Shown: positions 50,446 to 58,625 of the stretch, piece by piece
Layout: every line of letters begins with the position of its first letter
Numbering within the stretch: the stretch's first letter is position 1
Translations under genes and position numbers: made by a program
Assembly: GCA_963768765.1 (NCBI GenBank)
Contig: CAVYJK010000027.1
Location: 62,001-126,000, forward strand
DNA length: 64,000 nt
Direction: 5' to 3'
Source: DASWLF01 sp963768765
Lineage (GTDB): Bacteria > Desulfobacterota > Desulfobaccia > Desulfobaccales > 0-14-0-80-60-11
The notes under the pieces: generated by a model
Databases searched by the model: none
What the model was told of the DNA's origin: nothing
What the model saw: the letters and a program-made list of their open reading frames with translations, nothing else

Positions 50446-52437
50446 ATGGCGCCTGCTAGGTTAGAAGATAAGATGCCCGGATCTAAAGTAAAGCCCGATT
50501 CCCCCTATCCGGCCCTGGCCGGGGCCCTGGGTCAGGTTCCCGGGGCCAGCGGCGTCTACCTGTTCAAGGACGACCGCGGCCGGGTGCTCTATGTGGGGAA
50601 AGCGGTGAACCTGAAGCACCGCCTGGGCTCTTACCTCAAGGCCCCGGATAAGCACGACCCCAAGACCGCCCTGATGCTCCAGAAGCTGGCCCGGGTGGAT
50701 TTCATCCTCACGGCCACGGGCCGGGAGGCCCTCATCCTGGAGCGCAACCTCATCAAGGAGCACCGGCCCCGCTACAACGTCATGCTGCGGGACGACAAGA
50801 ATTATCTCTGCCTGCGCCTGGACCTGAAGGAGGAGTTTCCGGCCCTCAGGTTCGTGCGGCGCTTCCATGCGGACGGGGCGCTGTATTTCGGCCCCTACGC
50901 CTCCGCCGGCATGGCCCGGGAGACCCTCAAAGTGATGAAGCAGGCCTTCGGGGTGCGTACCTGCCGGGAGCGCCGGTTGGCGCTGCGCTCCCGGCCCTGC
51001 CTGGAATACCAGCTCCAGCACTGCCTGGGTCCCTGCGCCGGAATGGTGAACGCCAAAGAATACGGCCAGGCGGTGCAGGAAGCCGTCCTCTTCCTCAAGG
51101 GGCGGGGCCGGAACTTCCTGAAGAAGCTCAAGGCCGACATGGCCGGGGCCGCGGCGGACCAGGATTTCGAGCGGGCCGCAGTCCTCCGGGACCGCATCAA
51201 TGCCATCAAGGGCACCCTGGAGCGCCAGGACATGGCCCGACCCAGCTTCAGGGACCAGGACGTCCTGGGCCTGGCGGGCGAGGGCGGCCAGGCCCTGATT
51301 CTGGTGCTCCTGGTCCGGGGCGGCCTGGTCACCGGCAGCCGGGAATACCATTTTCCCGAACCCCCGCCGGAAGAAGACCTGCTGGGCGCCTTTGTCAAGC
51401 AGTACTACTCCCAAGGCCGGCCCCTGCCCGATGAAATGTTGCTGCCCCGAGAAATTCCGGACCGCCGGCTACTGGAGGCGCTCCTGAGTGAAGAGAAAGG
51501 CTCGCCGGTGCACCTTAAGACGGCCCCCGGCGGCGAGCGGGGCCGGCTGCTGGCCCTGGCGGCGGAAAACGCCCGGGCGGCGCTCAGGCGGCGTCTGGCG
51601 GCCCCGGTGGCCGACCCCGGCGCGGCGCTGCTGGATCTGCAAAGGCGACTGCACCTGGAGCAGGCGCCGGCAAGAATAGAAGGTCTGGACATTTCCACCC
51701 TCCAGGGGGAGCAGCCGGTGGGGGCCCTGGTGGCCTTCGCGGGCGGCGCCCCGGACAAATCCGGCTACCGGCGCTTCCGCATCCGGGAAGTGGCCGGCCA
51801 GGACGACTACGCCATGCTGCGGGAAGTGGTGCGACGCCACTACGGCAAGGAGAATTGTAAGCTGCCGGACCTGCTGGTGGTGGACGGGGGCCGGGGCCAG
51901 TTGAACGTGGTGCTGCAAGCCCTGCAGGAACTGCCCCTGAAACCGCAGTTTCCGGTGGTGGGCCTGGCCAAGGCTACTGTGCAAGAAGGCCGCCCGGTGC
52001 GGGACCGCCTCTTTCTGCCGGGACGGAAGAACCCATTGTTTTTGCCGGCCAATGCGCCGGGATGGCTGCTGTTGCTCCGGCTCAGGGACGAGGCCCACCG
52101 CTTCGCCGTCACCTACCACCGGAAGCGGGCGCGAAAAGAAATGCTGGCCTCGGCCCTGGACCGGGCCCCGGGCATCGGGCCGGTGCGGCGGCAACGGCTG
52201 TTTCAATATTACCCTGACCTGGAGGCCCTGAAACGGGCCAGCGCCGAGGAACTGGCCGCCATCCCCGGATTCACCCGTCAGACGGCGGAGAGGTTAAAGG
52301 AATGGTTGGTGGGGGAGGGCCAGGGACCGCAGGGGCGGGGTGACCCCGCCCCTACATGCCCCCCAAGCACCCTCTCCAAAGGCGCAGAAGGGACCGGGGA
52401 AGACGGGCCAGAGGGCCCGACTTCCCCGGTCAATTAA
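50446..52437 (+). CDS. uvrC: Excinuclease ABC subunit C
   Basis: Makes both incisions in nucleotide excision repair. The GIY-YIG domain is GVYLFKDDRGRVLYVGKAVN LKHRL; the UVR helix pair that binds UvrB lies near ADQDFERAAVLRDRINAIKG; the RNase-H-like 5' endonuclease has LDISTLQGEQPVGALVAF and DLLVVDGGRGQLNVVL; the HhH region ends with AIPGFTRQTAERLKEWL. ATG 50446 or 50473. The last ~40 residues (GQGPQGRGDPAPTCPPSTLS onward) are translated from the repeat at 52309, which provides the stop codon. Confidence 0.95.
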   Translation: MAPARLEDKMPGSKVKPDSPYPALAGALGQVPGASGVYLFKDDRGRVLYVGKAVNLKHRLGSYLKAPDKHDPKTALMLQKLARVDFILTATGREALILERNLIKEHRPRYNVMLRDDKNYLCLRLDLKEEFPALRFVRRFHADGALYFGPYASAGMARETLKVMKQAFGVRTCRERRLALRSRPCLEYQLQHCLGPCAGMVNAKEYGQAVQEAVLFLKGRGRNFLKKLKADMAGAAADQDFERAAVLRDRINAIKGTLERQDMARPSFRDQDVLGLAGEGGQALILVLLVRGGLVTGSREYHFPEPPPEEDLLGAFVKQYYSQGRPLPDEMLLPREIPDRRLLEALLSEEKGSPVHLKTAPGGERGRLLALAAENARAALRRRLAAPVADPGAALLDLQRRLHLEQAPARIEGLDISTLQGEQPVGALVAFAGGAPDKSGYRRFRIREVAGQDDYAMLREVVRRHYGKENCKLPDLLVVDGGRGQLNVVLQALQELPLKPQFPVVGLAKATVQEGRPVRDRLFLPGRKNPLFLPANAPGWLLLLRLRDEAHRFAVTYHRKRARKEMLASALDRAPGIGPVRRQRLFQYYPDLEALKRASAEELAAIPGFTRQTAERLKEWLVGEGQGPQGRGDPAPTCPPSTLSKGAEGTGEDGPEGPTSPVN

Positions 52438-52530
52438 AACTTAAGGGATTGGGGGTGGGGGTTTGGGGAAGGGGGTAAGGGCACTTACGAAAAAGCCCTT
52501 AGCCCCCTCCCCCAAATATTTAAGGGGGTC
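52309..52530. repeat. GC-rich modular repeat overlapping the 3' end of uvrC
   Basis: Modules are GGGGGAGGGCCAGGGACC, GCAGGGGCGGGGTGACCCCG, CCGGGGAAGACGGGCCAGAG with CCCGACTTCCCCGG, and GATTGGGGGTGGGGG followed by GGGGAAGGGGGTAAGGGC...GCCCTTAGCCCCCTCCCCC. The order CCGGGGAAG block then GATTGGGGG block is the same as in the lpxB copy. Confidence 0.8.
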
Positions 52531-52575
52531 GAGGCGAAGCCTCGACCCCCTTATAATTTCCTTCCCGTTCTGCCC

Positions 52576-53364
52576 TCAATGCCGGGAATCGGAGGCGGTC
52601 TGCTCCTCGATCTGTTCCTGGGTGAGGCCGAAGCGCCGTTCCCGCTGCTGGTAGGCGGTCAACGCCTTGAGGAAGTCTTCTTCCCGGAAGTCGGGCCACA
52701 GGGTCTCGGTGAGGTAGAACTCGGTGTAGGCCATCTGCCACAGCAGGAAGTTGCTCAGGCGCTTCTCGCCGCTGGTGCGGATGAGCAGGTCCGGGTCCGG
52801 CAGATCGGCGGTGTAGAGGTAGCGGGAAAACAGGGCGGCGTCGATGTCCTCGGGTCTGAGGCGACCGGCCAGGAGGTCCCGGGCCAGGGCCTGCACCGCC
52901 TGGACGATCTCGGTGCGGCCCCCGTAGCTGAGGGCCAGGGTCAGGACCATCTGGGCCCCTTTGGCGGTGGCCGCCACGGTTTGGGCCAGGTCTTGCTGGA
53001 CTTCCCGGGGGAGGCGGGAGAGGTCGCCGATGGCCCTGAGGGCGATCTGGTTTTCCTGCATCTCGGGCAGTTCGCGGCTCAGATAGCGGCGCAGCAGGGC
53101 CATGATGGCCCGGATCTCCAGGGCGGGCCGCTGCCAGTTTTCTTCGGAAAAGGCGAAAAGCGTCAGGTAGGGGATGCCCAGCTTGCGGGCCAGGCGGGTC
53201 ACGACGCGCGCCGATTCCACCCCGGCCACGTGGCCCCGGATGCGGAGCAATCCCCGGCGCTGGGCCCAGCGGCCGTTGCCGTCCATGATGACGGCCACGT
53301 GGCGGGGCAGGCTGGAGCGGTCTAGAGGATAAAACGAATCAGACAAAGGCGCACCCGGGGCCAT
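52576..53364 (-). CDS. uppS: Undecaprenyl (polyprenyl) diphosphate synthase
   Basis: Cis-prenyltransferase that makes the lipid carrier for peptidoglycan and LPS. HVAVIMDGNGRWAQRRGLLR has the catalytic aspartate (residue 28), RGHVAGVESARVVTRLARKL the next motif, TLFAFSEENWQRP the substrate channel, and DLLIRTSGEKRLSNFLLWQM with TEFYLTETLWPDF the Mg/diphosphate end. At 262 residues it is normal. It begins at the frr stop and closes the rpsB-tsf-pyrH-frr-uppS order found in many bacteria. Confidence 0.97.
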   Translation of the reverse strand: MAPGAPLSDSFYPLDRSSLPRHVAVIMDGNGRWAQRRGLLRIRGHVAGVESARVVTRLARKLGIPYLTLFAFSEENWQRPALEIRAIMALLRRYLSRELPEMQENQIALRAIGDLSRLPREVQQDLAQTVAATAKGAQMVLTLALSYGGRTEIVQAVQALARDLLAGRLRPEDIDAALFSRYLYTADLPDPDLLIRTSGEKRLSNFLLWQMAYTEFYLTETLWPDFREEDFLKALTAYQQRERRFGLTQEQIEEQTASDSRH

Positions 53365-53921
53365 CAGAAGGACATGATCTCCTTTTCTTTTTCCGCAGCC
53401 TGGGCCTCCACCTTCTTGGTGTAGTCATCGGTAATTTTTTGCACCTCGTCCTGGCCCCGGTGCGCGTCGTCTTCGGAGAGCATCTTCTCCTTCTTCATCT
53501 CCTTCAAGTCTTCGTTGGCCTCCCGGCGAACGTTGCGCAAGGCCACCTTGGCCTCTTCCTCCATCTTTTTCACCATCTTCACCAGGTCCTTGCGCCGTTC
53601 GGTGGTGAGGGCCGGAATGGGCAGCCGGATGATCTTGCCGTCGTTGACGGGGTTGAGGCCCAGGTCGGACTTGAGGATGGCCTTCTCGATGTCCGAAAGG
53701 ACGGTGGAGTCCCAGGGCTGCACCGTGAGGAGGCGGGGCTCCGGGGCGGCCAGGGAGGCCACCTGGGGCAGAGGCATGGTGGTGCCGTAGCAGTCCACCT
53801 TGATGCCTTCCAGCAGGGCCACGGAGGCCCGGCCGGTGCGCACCCGGGAAAGGTCCCGGCCCAGGACCTCCTGCACCTTGTCCATCTTGTGTCTGGTCTC
53901 TTTTAAAACCTCATCTTTCAT
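53364..53921 (-). CDS. frr: Ribosome recycling factor
   Basis: Splits post-termination ribosomes together with EF-G. MKDEVLKETRHKMDKVQEVL, LSRVRTGRASVALLEGIKVD, MPLPQVASLAAPEPRLLTVQ PWD and LSEDDAHRGQDEVQKITDDY are conserved. ATG 53921 overlaps the last 11 bases of pyrH (CATGAAAGATGA), giving translational coupling; the longer upstream frame runs inside pyrH and is not used. About 185 residues, normal. Confidence 0.97.
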   Translation of the reverse strand: MKDEVLKETRHKMDKVQEVLGRDLSRVRTGRASVALLEGIKVDCYGTTMPLPQVASLAAPEPRLLTVQPWDSTVLSDIEKAILKSDLGLNPVNDGKIIRLPIPALTTERRKDLVKMVKKMEEEAKVALRNVRREANEDLKEMKKEKMLSEDDAHRGQDEVQKITDDYTKKVEAQAAEKEKEIMSF

Positions 53922-54648
53922 GGCGGCGCTTCTCCACCAGGGTGCCCACCTTACGGCCAAGCACCACTTTCTTCATATTACCCGGTTCCAGCAGCTTGAA
54001 GACGATGATGGGGATATTCTGCTCCATGGACATGGTCACCGCGGTGCTGTCCATGACTCGGAGGGCTCTTTCCAGGATGTCGAAGTAGGTGAGGCGGGTC
54101 AGCATCTTGGCATTGGGGTCTTTCTCCGGGTCCCGGTCGTAGATGCCCGCCACCTTGGTGCCCTTGAGGATGGCCTGGGCCTCGATCTCCGTGGCCCGCA
54201 AGGCCGCGGCGGTGTCCGTAGTGAAGTAAGGGCTGCCGGTGCCCGCGGCGAAGACCAGCACCCGGCCTTTCTCCAGGTGGCGCAGGGCCCGCCGGCGGAT
54301 GTAGGGCTCCGCCACCTCATTCATGGTGATGGCGCTCATCACCCGGGTGGGGATGCCGGCCTTTTCCAGGGCGTCCTGCAGGGCGATGGCGTTGATGACG
54401 GTGGCCAGCATGCCCATGTTGTCGGCCACCGCCCGCTCGATGCCCTGAGCGCTGGCTTCCAGGCCCCGGAAGATGTTGCCGCCCCCCACCACGATCCCCA
54501 CCTGCACCTTGAGGTCCGTCACCCCTTTGATTTCCAGGGCGATGGCCTTCAGGGTGGCAGGGTCCAGGCCGAACTTTTTGTCGCCCGCCAGGGTCTCACC
54601 GCTCACCTTAAGGAGGATGCGGTGGTATTTGGGGGTCTCCGGCGTCAT
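53911..54648 (-). CDS. pyrH: Uridylate kinase
   Basis: Phosphorylates UMP to UDP, a hexameric amino-acid-kinase-fold enzyme feeding pyrimidine and UDP-sugar synthesis. YHRILLKVSGETLAGDKKFG, GIVVGGGNIFRGLEASAQGI, RVMSAITMNEVAEPYIRRRA, VLVFAAGTGSPYFTTDTAAA LRA and VMDSTAVTMSMEQNIPIIVF are canonical. At 245 residues it is standard. It is 7 bases after tsf. Confidence 0.97.
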   Translation of the reverse strand: MTPETPKYHRILLKVSGETLAGDKKFGLDPATLKAIALEIKGVTDLKVQVGIVVGGGNIFRGLEASAQGIERAVADNMGMLATVINAIALQDALEKAGIPTRVMSAITMNEVAEPYIRRRALRHLEKGRVLVFAAGTGSPYFTTDTAAALRATEIEAQAILKGTKVAGIYDRDPEKDPNAKMLTRLTYFDILERALRVMDSTAVTMSMEQNIPIIVFKLLEPGNMKKVVLGRKVGTLVEKRRHER

Positions 54649-54655
54649 GGGGTTC

Positions 54656-55519
54656 TCATTCGGTCCCCACCTGGTAGCGGGTGAACCGCTTCACCTTGAG
54701 GTCTTTGCGGCCCAGCCGGTCGCCCGTCTCCTTGAGGTATTGGGCCACGGTCTGGTCGGGGTTTTTCACGAAGGCCTGCTGCAGGAGGCAGGCTTCCTTG
54801 TAGAATTTTTCCAGGCGGCCGGTGACCATTTTCTCGATGATCTTATCCGGCTTGCCGCTTTCCCGGGCCTGGGCCTCGAAGATGGCCCTTTCCTTGGCCA
54901 CCGCCTCGGGACTCAGGTCCTCCGGGCTGATGGCCAGGGGGTTGGCGGCGGCGATCTGCATGGCCACGTCTTTGGCCGCGGCCACGGCTTCCGGGGCCGC
55001 CTCCGTGCCGCTCAGTTCGAGGAGCACCCCGATCTTGCCGCCGTGGTGGATGTAGGCGGCCACCAGGTCGCCCGTGAAGCGGCTGAAGCGGCGGAGGTGG
55101 CATTTCTCACCGGTCTTGGCGATGACGTCGTTCAGGTAGTCGGTCACCGTCAGCCCCGGCAGGTGGGGGCAGGGCTCGGCCAGCAGCGCCTCCACCGTTT
55201 CCAGGGCCGAAGCGGCCAGCTGTTCGCTGAGCCGGGCGCCCAGGTCCAGGAAGGAATCGGTCTTGGCCACGAAATCGGTTTCGCAGTTCAGTTCCAGCAG
55301 CAGCCCGGACTGGTGGTCCGGGGCGATGTGGGCCCAGACGGCCCCTTCGGCGGCGGACCGGCCGGCCCGCTTGGCAGCCACGGCCAGACCCTTCTGGCGC
55401 AGGTAGGCCACCGCGGCCTCCAGGTCGCCGTCCGTCTCCTTCAGGGCCTTCTTGCAATCCATCATCCCGGCGTTGGTCTTATCACGCAGGGTTTTTACCA
55501 GTTCCGCAGTAATCTCCAA
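54656..55519 (-). CDS. tsf: Elongation factor Ts
   Basis: Guanine nucleotide exchange factor for EF-Tu. ITAELVKTLRDKTNAGMMDC KKAL is the N-terminal UBA-like domain with the TDxxN-type contacts; LLELNCETDFVAKTDSF is the core, and EKMVTGRLEKFYKEACLLQQ the C-terminal module. The most likely start is TTG 55519, giving MEITAEL, because AAGGAGG lies 6 bases upstream; a further TTG at 55537 would put this site inside the gene. About 287 residues. Confidence 0.95.
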   Translation of the reverse strand: MEITAELVKTLRDKTNAGMMDCKKALKETDGDLEAAVAYLRQKGLAVAAKRAGRSAAEGAVWAHIAPDHQSGLLLELNCETDFVAKTDSFLDLGARLSEQLAASALETVEALLAEPCPHLPGLTVTDYLNDVIAKTGEKCHLRRFSRFTGDLVAAYIHHGGKIGVLLELSGTEAAPEAVAAAKDVAMQIAAANPLAISPEDLSPEAVAKERAIFEAQARESGKPDKIIEKMVTGRLEKFYKEACLLQQAFVKNPDQTVAQYLKETGDRLGRKDLKVKRFTRYQVGTE

Positions 55520-55636
55520 CTCTTGCCTCCTTGCCAAAACCCGAAGCCATAACCCGGGCTTACAATGTCAACTCAGGAAAACAGGTATTCAGCCGCACCC
55601 AGCGGACCGGGGCGGGGCGCCGGTGAGGCGGCGGGA

Positions 55637-56431
55637 TTACGCCTCCGGCTCCAGGGCCGCCGCCGCGGCCGCCGGGGCCTCCGGGGGCGCCTCGGGTTCG
55701 GCGGCGGCCGCGGCTTCCTTATCCAGCATCCCCTGCAGGCGCTCCTCCGCCAGCTTTTTGCCTTCTATGGCCGCGTCGGCCACCCGGGCGGTAAGCAGGC
55801 GAATGGCGCGAATGGCGTCGTCGTTGCCCGGAATGGGGTAATCGATGATTGTGGGGTCGCAGTTGCTGTCCACGATGGCCAACAGCGGGACCTGCACCTT
55901 CCGGGCTTCCTGCACCGCGATGTCTTCCTTGCGGGGGTCCACCACGTAGACGATGTCCGGCAGACGGCCCATATTTTTGATGCCGCCCAGAGAGCGCTCC
56001 AGTTTGGCGGCCTTCTTTTCCATCATCAGGATTTCTTTTTTGGGGAAGCGCTTGATGGTGCCGTCTTCCTTCATGGCCTCGAAATCCTTGAGGCGGGCGA
56101 TGGAACGGCTGATGGTGGCAAAGTTGGTGAGCATCCCCCCCAACCACCGGTGGTTGACAAAGAACATGCCGCAGCGCTGGGCCTCTTCGGCAATGGCGTC
56201 CATGGCCTGTTTCTTGGTGCCCACGAACAGGACGATACCGCCGTCCGCCACTTTTTCCACCACGAAATTATAGGCGACTTTGAAATATTGAACGGTTTTT
56301 TGCAGGTCGATGATGTGGATGCCGTTTCTGGCTCCGAAGATGAAAGGCCCCATCTTGGGATTCCAGCGGCGGGTCTGGTGGCCGAAATGAACCCCGGCCT
56401 CCAGCAATTCCTTCATGGTGACATAAGACAT
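55637..56431 (-). CDS. rpsB: 30S ribosomal protein S2
   Basis: Binds last to the small subunit near the head-body junction. SYVTMKELLEAGVHFGHQTR RWNPKM, FVGTKKQAMDAIAEEAQRCG, VNHRWLGGMLTNFATI and VDSNCDPTIIDYPIPGNDDA IRAI are diagnostic. The C-terminus has an Ala/Glu/Pro-rich tail. ATG 56431 follows GGAGGAAGTAAGCTT; 24 upstream in-frame codons are not part of the gene. First gene of the rpsB-tsf-pyrH-frr-uppS set. Confidence 0.97.
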   Translation of the reverse strand: MSYVTMKELLEAGVHFGHQTRRWNPKMGPFIFGARNGIHIIDLQKTVQYFKVAYNFVVEKVADGGIVLFVGTKKQAMDAIAEEAQRCGMFFVNHRWLGGMLTNFATISRSIARLKDFEAMKEDGTIKRFPKKEILMMEKKAAKLERSLGGIKNMGRLPDIVYVVDPRKEDIAVQEARKVQVPLLAIVDSNCDPTIIDYPIPGNDDAIRAIRLLTARVADAAIEGKKLAEERLQGMLDKEAAAAAEPEAPPEAPAAAAAALEPEA

Positions 56432-56538
56432 AAGCTTACTTCCTCCTGGTTTAGCCGCCGCTCCGCCGCCGACGAGGCCACCGGGCGCTCTCGCGCTCGG
56501 CACCAGCCCGCCCTGGCGGGGCGTGTGTAATTTTTTAA

Positions 56539-56566
56539 ATCATATTTTTATAACAAAAGCCTGCAA
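56539..56566 (-). promoter_or_regulatory. Promoter of the rpsB-tsf-pyrH-frr-uppS cluster
   Basis: On the minus strand TTGCAG (56566-56561), 16 bases, TATGAT (56544-56539). The leader of about 100 bases before rpsB is very GC-rich and could fold, as expected for S2 autoregulation. The rest of 56567-56779 shows nothing coding. Confidence 0.6.
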
Positions 56567-56779
56567 GAATGACAAGGGGTTTTGGGAGGAGGAAATTAGG
56601 CGCCGGCGCTCCTGATCTTTGAGGTAAGAATGACCAACCCGTCCTCTGCCACGGCTTTGCTTACCTCAGACGGCCCTGGTAAACATAAGCAGATATTTCT
56701 TCTTGGGGTTTAAGGTAGCTGATGAGCAGAAGCCAGCTGGCGTTTTGACCTAACCCCAGCCTTAAGTTTTACTTACCCT

Positions 56780-57157
56780 CTATTTAAACAAAACCGCATA
56801 AAGAACCCATAACGCCAATAGGCCCCAAATTAACATCGGCAACCACGCTTTCCCTACCCCGACCCTCATTACATTTTCTGGCAATTTAAGTAATGATGCA
56901 GAATAAGGAGCAAGAGCTATTCCAATTAATAAAGAGGTAAACAACATAACAGCTGCAACATCTATTATATTGATACGCGTTAAGACATAATAGCCCACTA
57001 TCGCCGCCAGTATCAAATATATAACCATCGTCCGCATATAATTTCCCAGCATGATACCGGCGGCCTTCACCCAAAGATTAGATCTGCTGATTATGAGGAT
57101 CAGTTTTAAAACAATTGCAATTGCAAATATAGTTGCCAAAATCTTGGTTGATGCCAT
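56780..57157 (-). CDS. Four-helix membrane protein, unknown function
   Basis: 125 residues, with four hydrophobic segments: ILATIFAIAIVLKLILIIS, MVIYLILAAIVGYYVLTRI, DVAAVMLFTSLLIGIALAP and AWLPMLIWGLLALWVLYAVL. There is no recognised family or catalytic motif. Codon use is AT-rich compared with rpsB, so the gene may be a late arrival. ATG 57157 follows GAGGAAGTAACAATT. It is not obviously coupled to the acetyltransferase gene upstream. Confidence 0.7.
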   Translation of the reverse strand: MASTKILATIFAIAIVLKLILIISRSNLWVKAAGIMLGNYMRTMVIYLILAAIVGYYVLTRINIIDVAAVMLFTSLLIGIALAPYSASLLKLPENVMRVGVGKAWLPMLIWGLLALWVLYAVLFK

Positions 57158-57270
57158 AATTGTTACTTCCTCCTCACTTTTTTGCGCCTCTTAATAATTT
57201 CCTAATTATCGCAGATATCTGCAATAACGGATTTGTGCAATCTGTGACTCACCCTAGTTTCCACCTTGCT

Positions 57271-58521
57271 CTAGATCTTGAGAAAGATTCGCTTGCGGTA
57301 AAGCAGGCCCATCAGCAAGGTCCAGAAGGTAAGGTAGATGAGCGCCCAATATAGCGAGGGCCACCGCGGGTCCAGCCAACTCGTCTGGCCGACGACATCC
57401 CAGTTTTCTCCGAAGATGGTGCTAAGTATTATCGTGATCAGGTGGGTGTGCTGAGTCGGGGTGCCGATGTATAAGGCGCCCAGGGCTAGAGTCCCGATCT
57501 GGGCGCCGCAATAAGCCAAAAGTGGGTTCATGCCAAGCCAGATGAAGGGCAGGGCCCAAACTGTCTTTGTCTGCCTGATGTCACTGATGTCAGTCAGCCA
57601 GTACCAGGCGGCCAGAAACATGAGGGCGTAGCCCGCGGTATAGACGACAAAGGAGCTGGTCCAGAGATACTTATTGAGCGGAAAGACGTATCCCCAGGCC
57701 GTGCCGACGACTATGGCGAGGAAGCCGAAAAGGAAAAGTCCGATGAGCGTGTCGCGCCGGTCGCCGGCGCGGCGCAGCCAGTGGCCGGTCAGCGCCCCAC
57801 ACAGTCCGGTGGCGATGGCCGGCAGGGTGCTGAGCAAGCCCTCGGGATCCCAGGTATGGGTGTAACGCCACAAATGCGCCTCGCCGAAGACGGTGCGGTC
57901 GATGAAGGCGCCCAGGTCCTGCCCCGGTTCAAGGCGGAAACCCGGGAAGGCGGTCATCAGGCCCCAGTATAAGAGGAGCAGGGCGCCGGCCACCAGCGCC
58001 TGGAGCCGCCACCGGGTGTGGATCAGCAGAATCGAAACTACCAGATAAACGAGGGCGATGCGCTGCAGCACGCCCATAATTCTCAGGTTGGCGAGAGAAA
58101 AGTAGAACACCTCACTGTTGGCCGGCGGAGAGAGGAAAATCGCCCAGATGCTCTTCTGGGCCACTGCCGGGGGGCAGAGGGATTGGAAAAGCCAGCCGCA
58201 GATGAAATAACTGCAGGCCACCAGGCCCAGTAAGAACAGCGCCGCGGTGCGAAAGAGGATATGCTTGTACAATCGCCCCAGGCTCTCTCCGGTTTTTAGC
58301 CGTTTATCGACGGAAAAGACCGATGAGACGCCGACGATGAAAATGAAAAACGGGAAGATGAGATCCACCAGGGTACACCCATTCCATTCGGCATGGGTCA
58401 GGCGAGGGAAGCGGGGGGTATCGGTCCAGGCCCTCAGGTTGTTGACGATGATCATCGCGGCGATGGTCATGCCGCGAAATATATCCACCGATACAAGGCG
58501 GCCAGGGTTATCGGACCTCAT
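57271..58521 (-). CDS. HGSNAT-like membrane acyltransferase (DUF5009 type)
   Basis: Polytopic membrane protein related to heparan-alpha-glucosaminide N-acetyltransferase, which moves acetyl groups from acetyl-CoA across a membrane to sugar amines. RLVSVDIFRGMTIAAMIIVN starts the fold, TLVDLIFPFFIFIVGVSSVF contains the DLIFPxFxFxxG motif, and RIMGVLQRIALVYLVVSIL and YDPEGLLSTLPAI-like DPEGLLSTLPAIATGLCGAL follow. About 417 residues with ten or more helices. ATG 58521 (MRSDNPG) is likely; the frame opens 11 codons earlier. The acceptor is probably a cell-surface glycan, by inference. Confidence 0.87.
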   Translation of the reverse strand: MRSDNPGRLVSVDIFRGMTIAAMIIVNNLRAWTDTPRFPRLTHAEWNGCTLVDLIFPFFIFIVGVSSVFSVDKRLKTGESLGRLYKHILFRTAALFLLGLVACSYFICGWLFQSLCPPAVAQKSIWAIFLSPPANSEVFYFSLANLRIMGVLQRIALVYLVVSILLIHTRWRLQALVAGALLLLYWGLMTAFPGFRLEPGQDLGAFIDRTVFGEAHLWRYTHTWDPEGLLSTLPAIATGLCGALTGHWLRRAGDRRDTLIGLFLFGFLAIVVGTAWGYVFPLNKYLWTSSFVVYTAGYALMFLAAWYWLTDISDIRQTKTVWALPFIWLGMNPLLAYCGAQIGTLALGALYIGTPTQHTHLITIILSTIFGENWDVVGQTSWLDPRWPSLYWALIYLTFWTLLMGLLYRKRIFLKI

Positions 58522-58625
58522 CCTGATACTCCAAGGGCAGAAATCAGATGGCAACCACTTTCATTTTATTATAACCCTTCACGATTGGCTGGGGGAGGCA
58601 ATATGACCCGCAGGACCATCCCGCG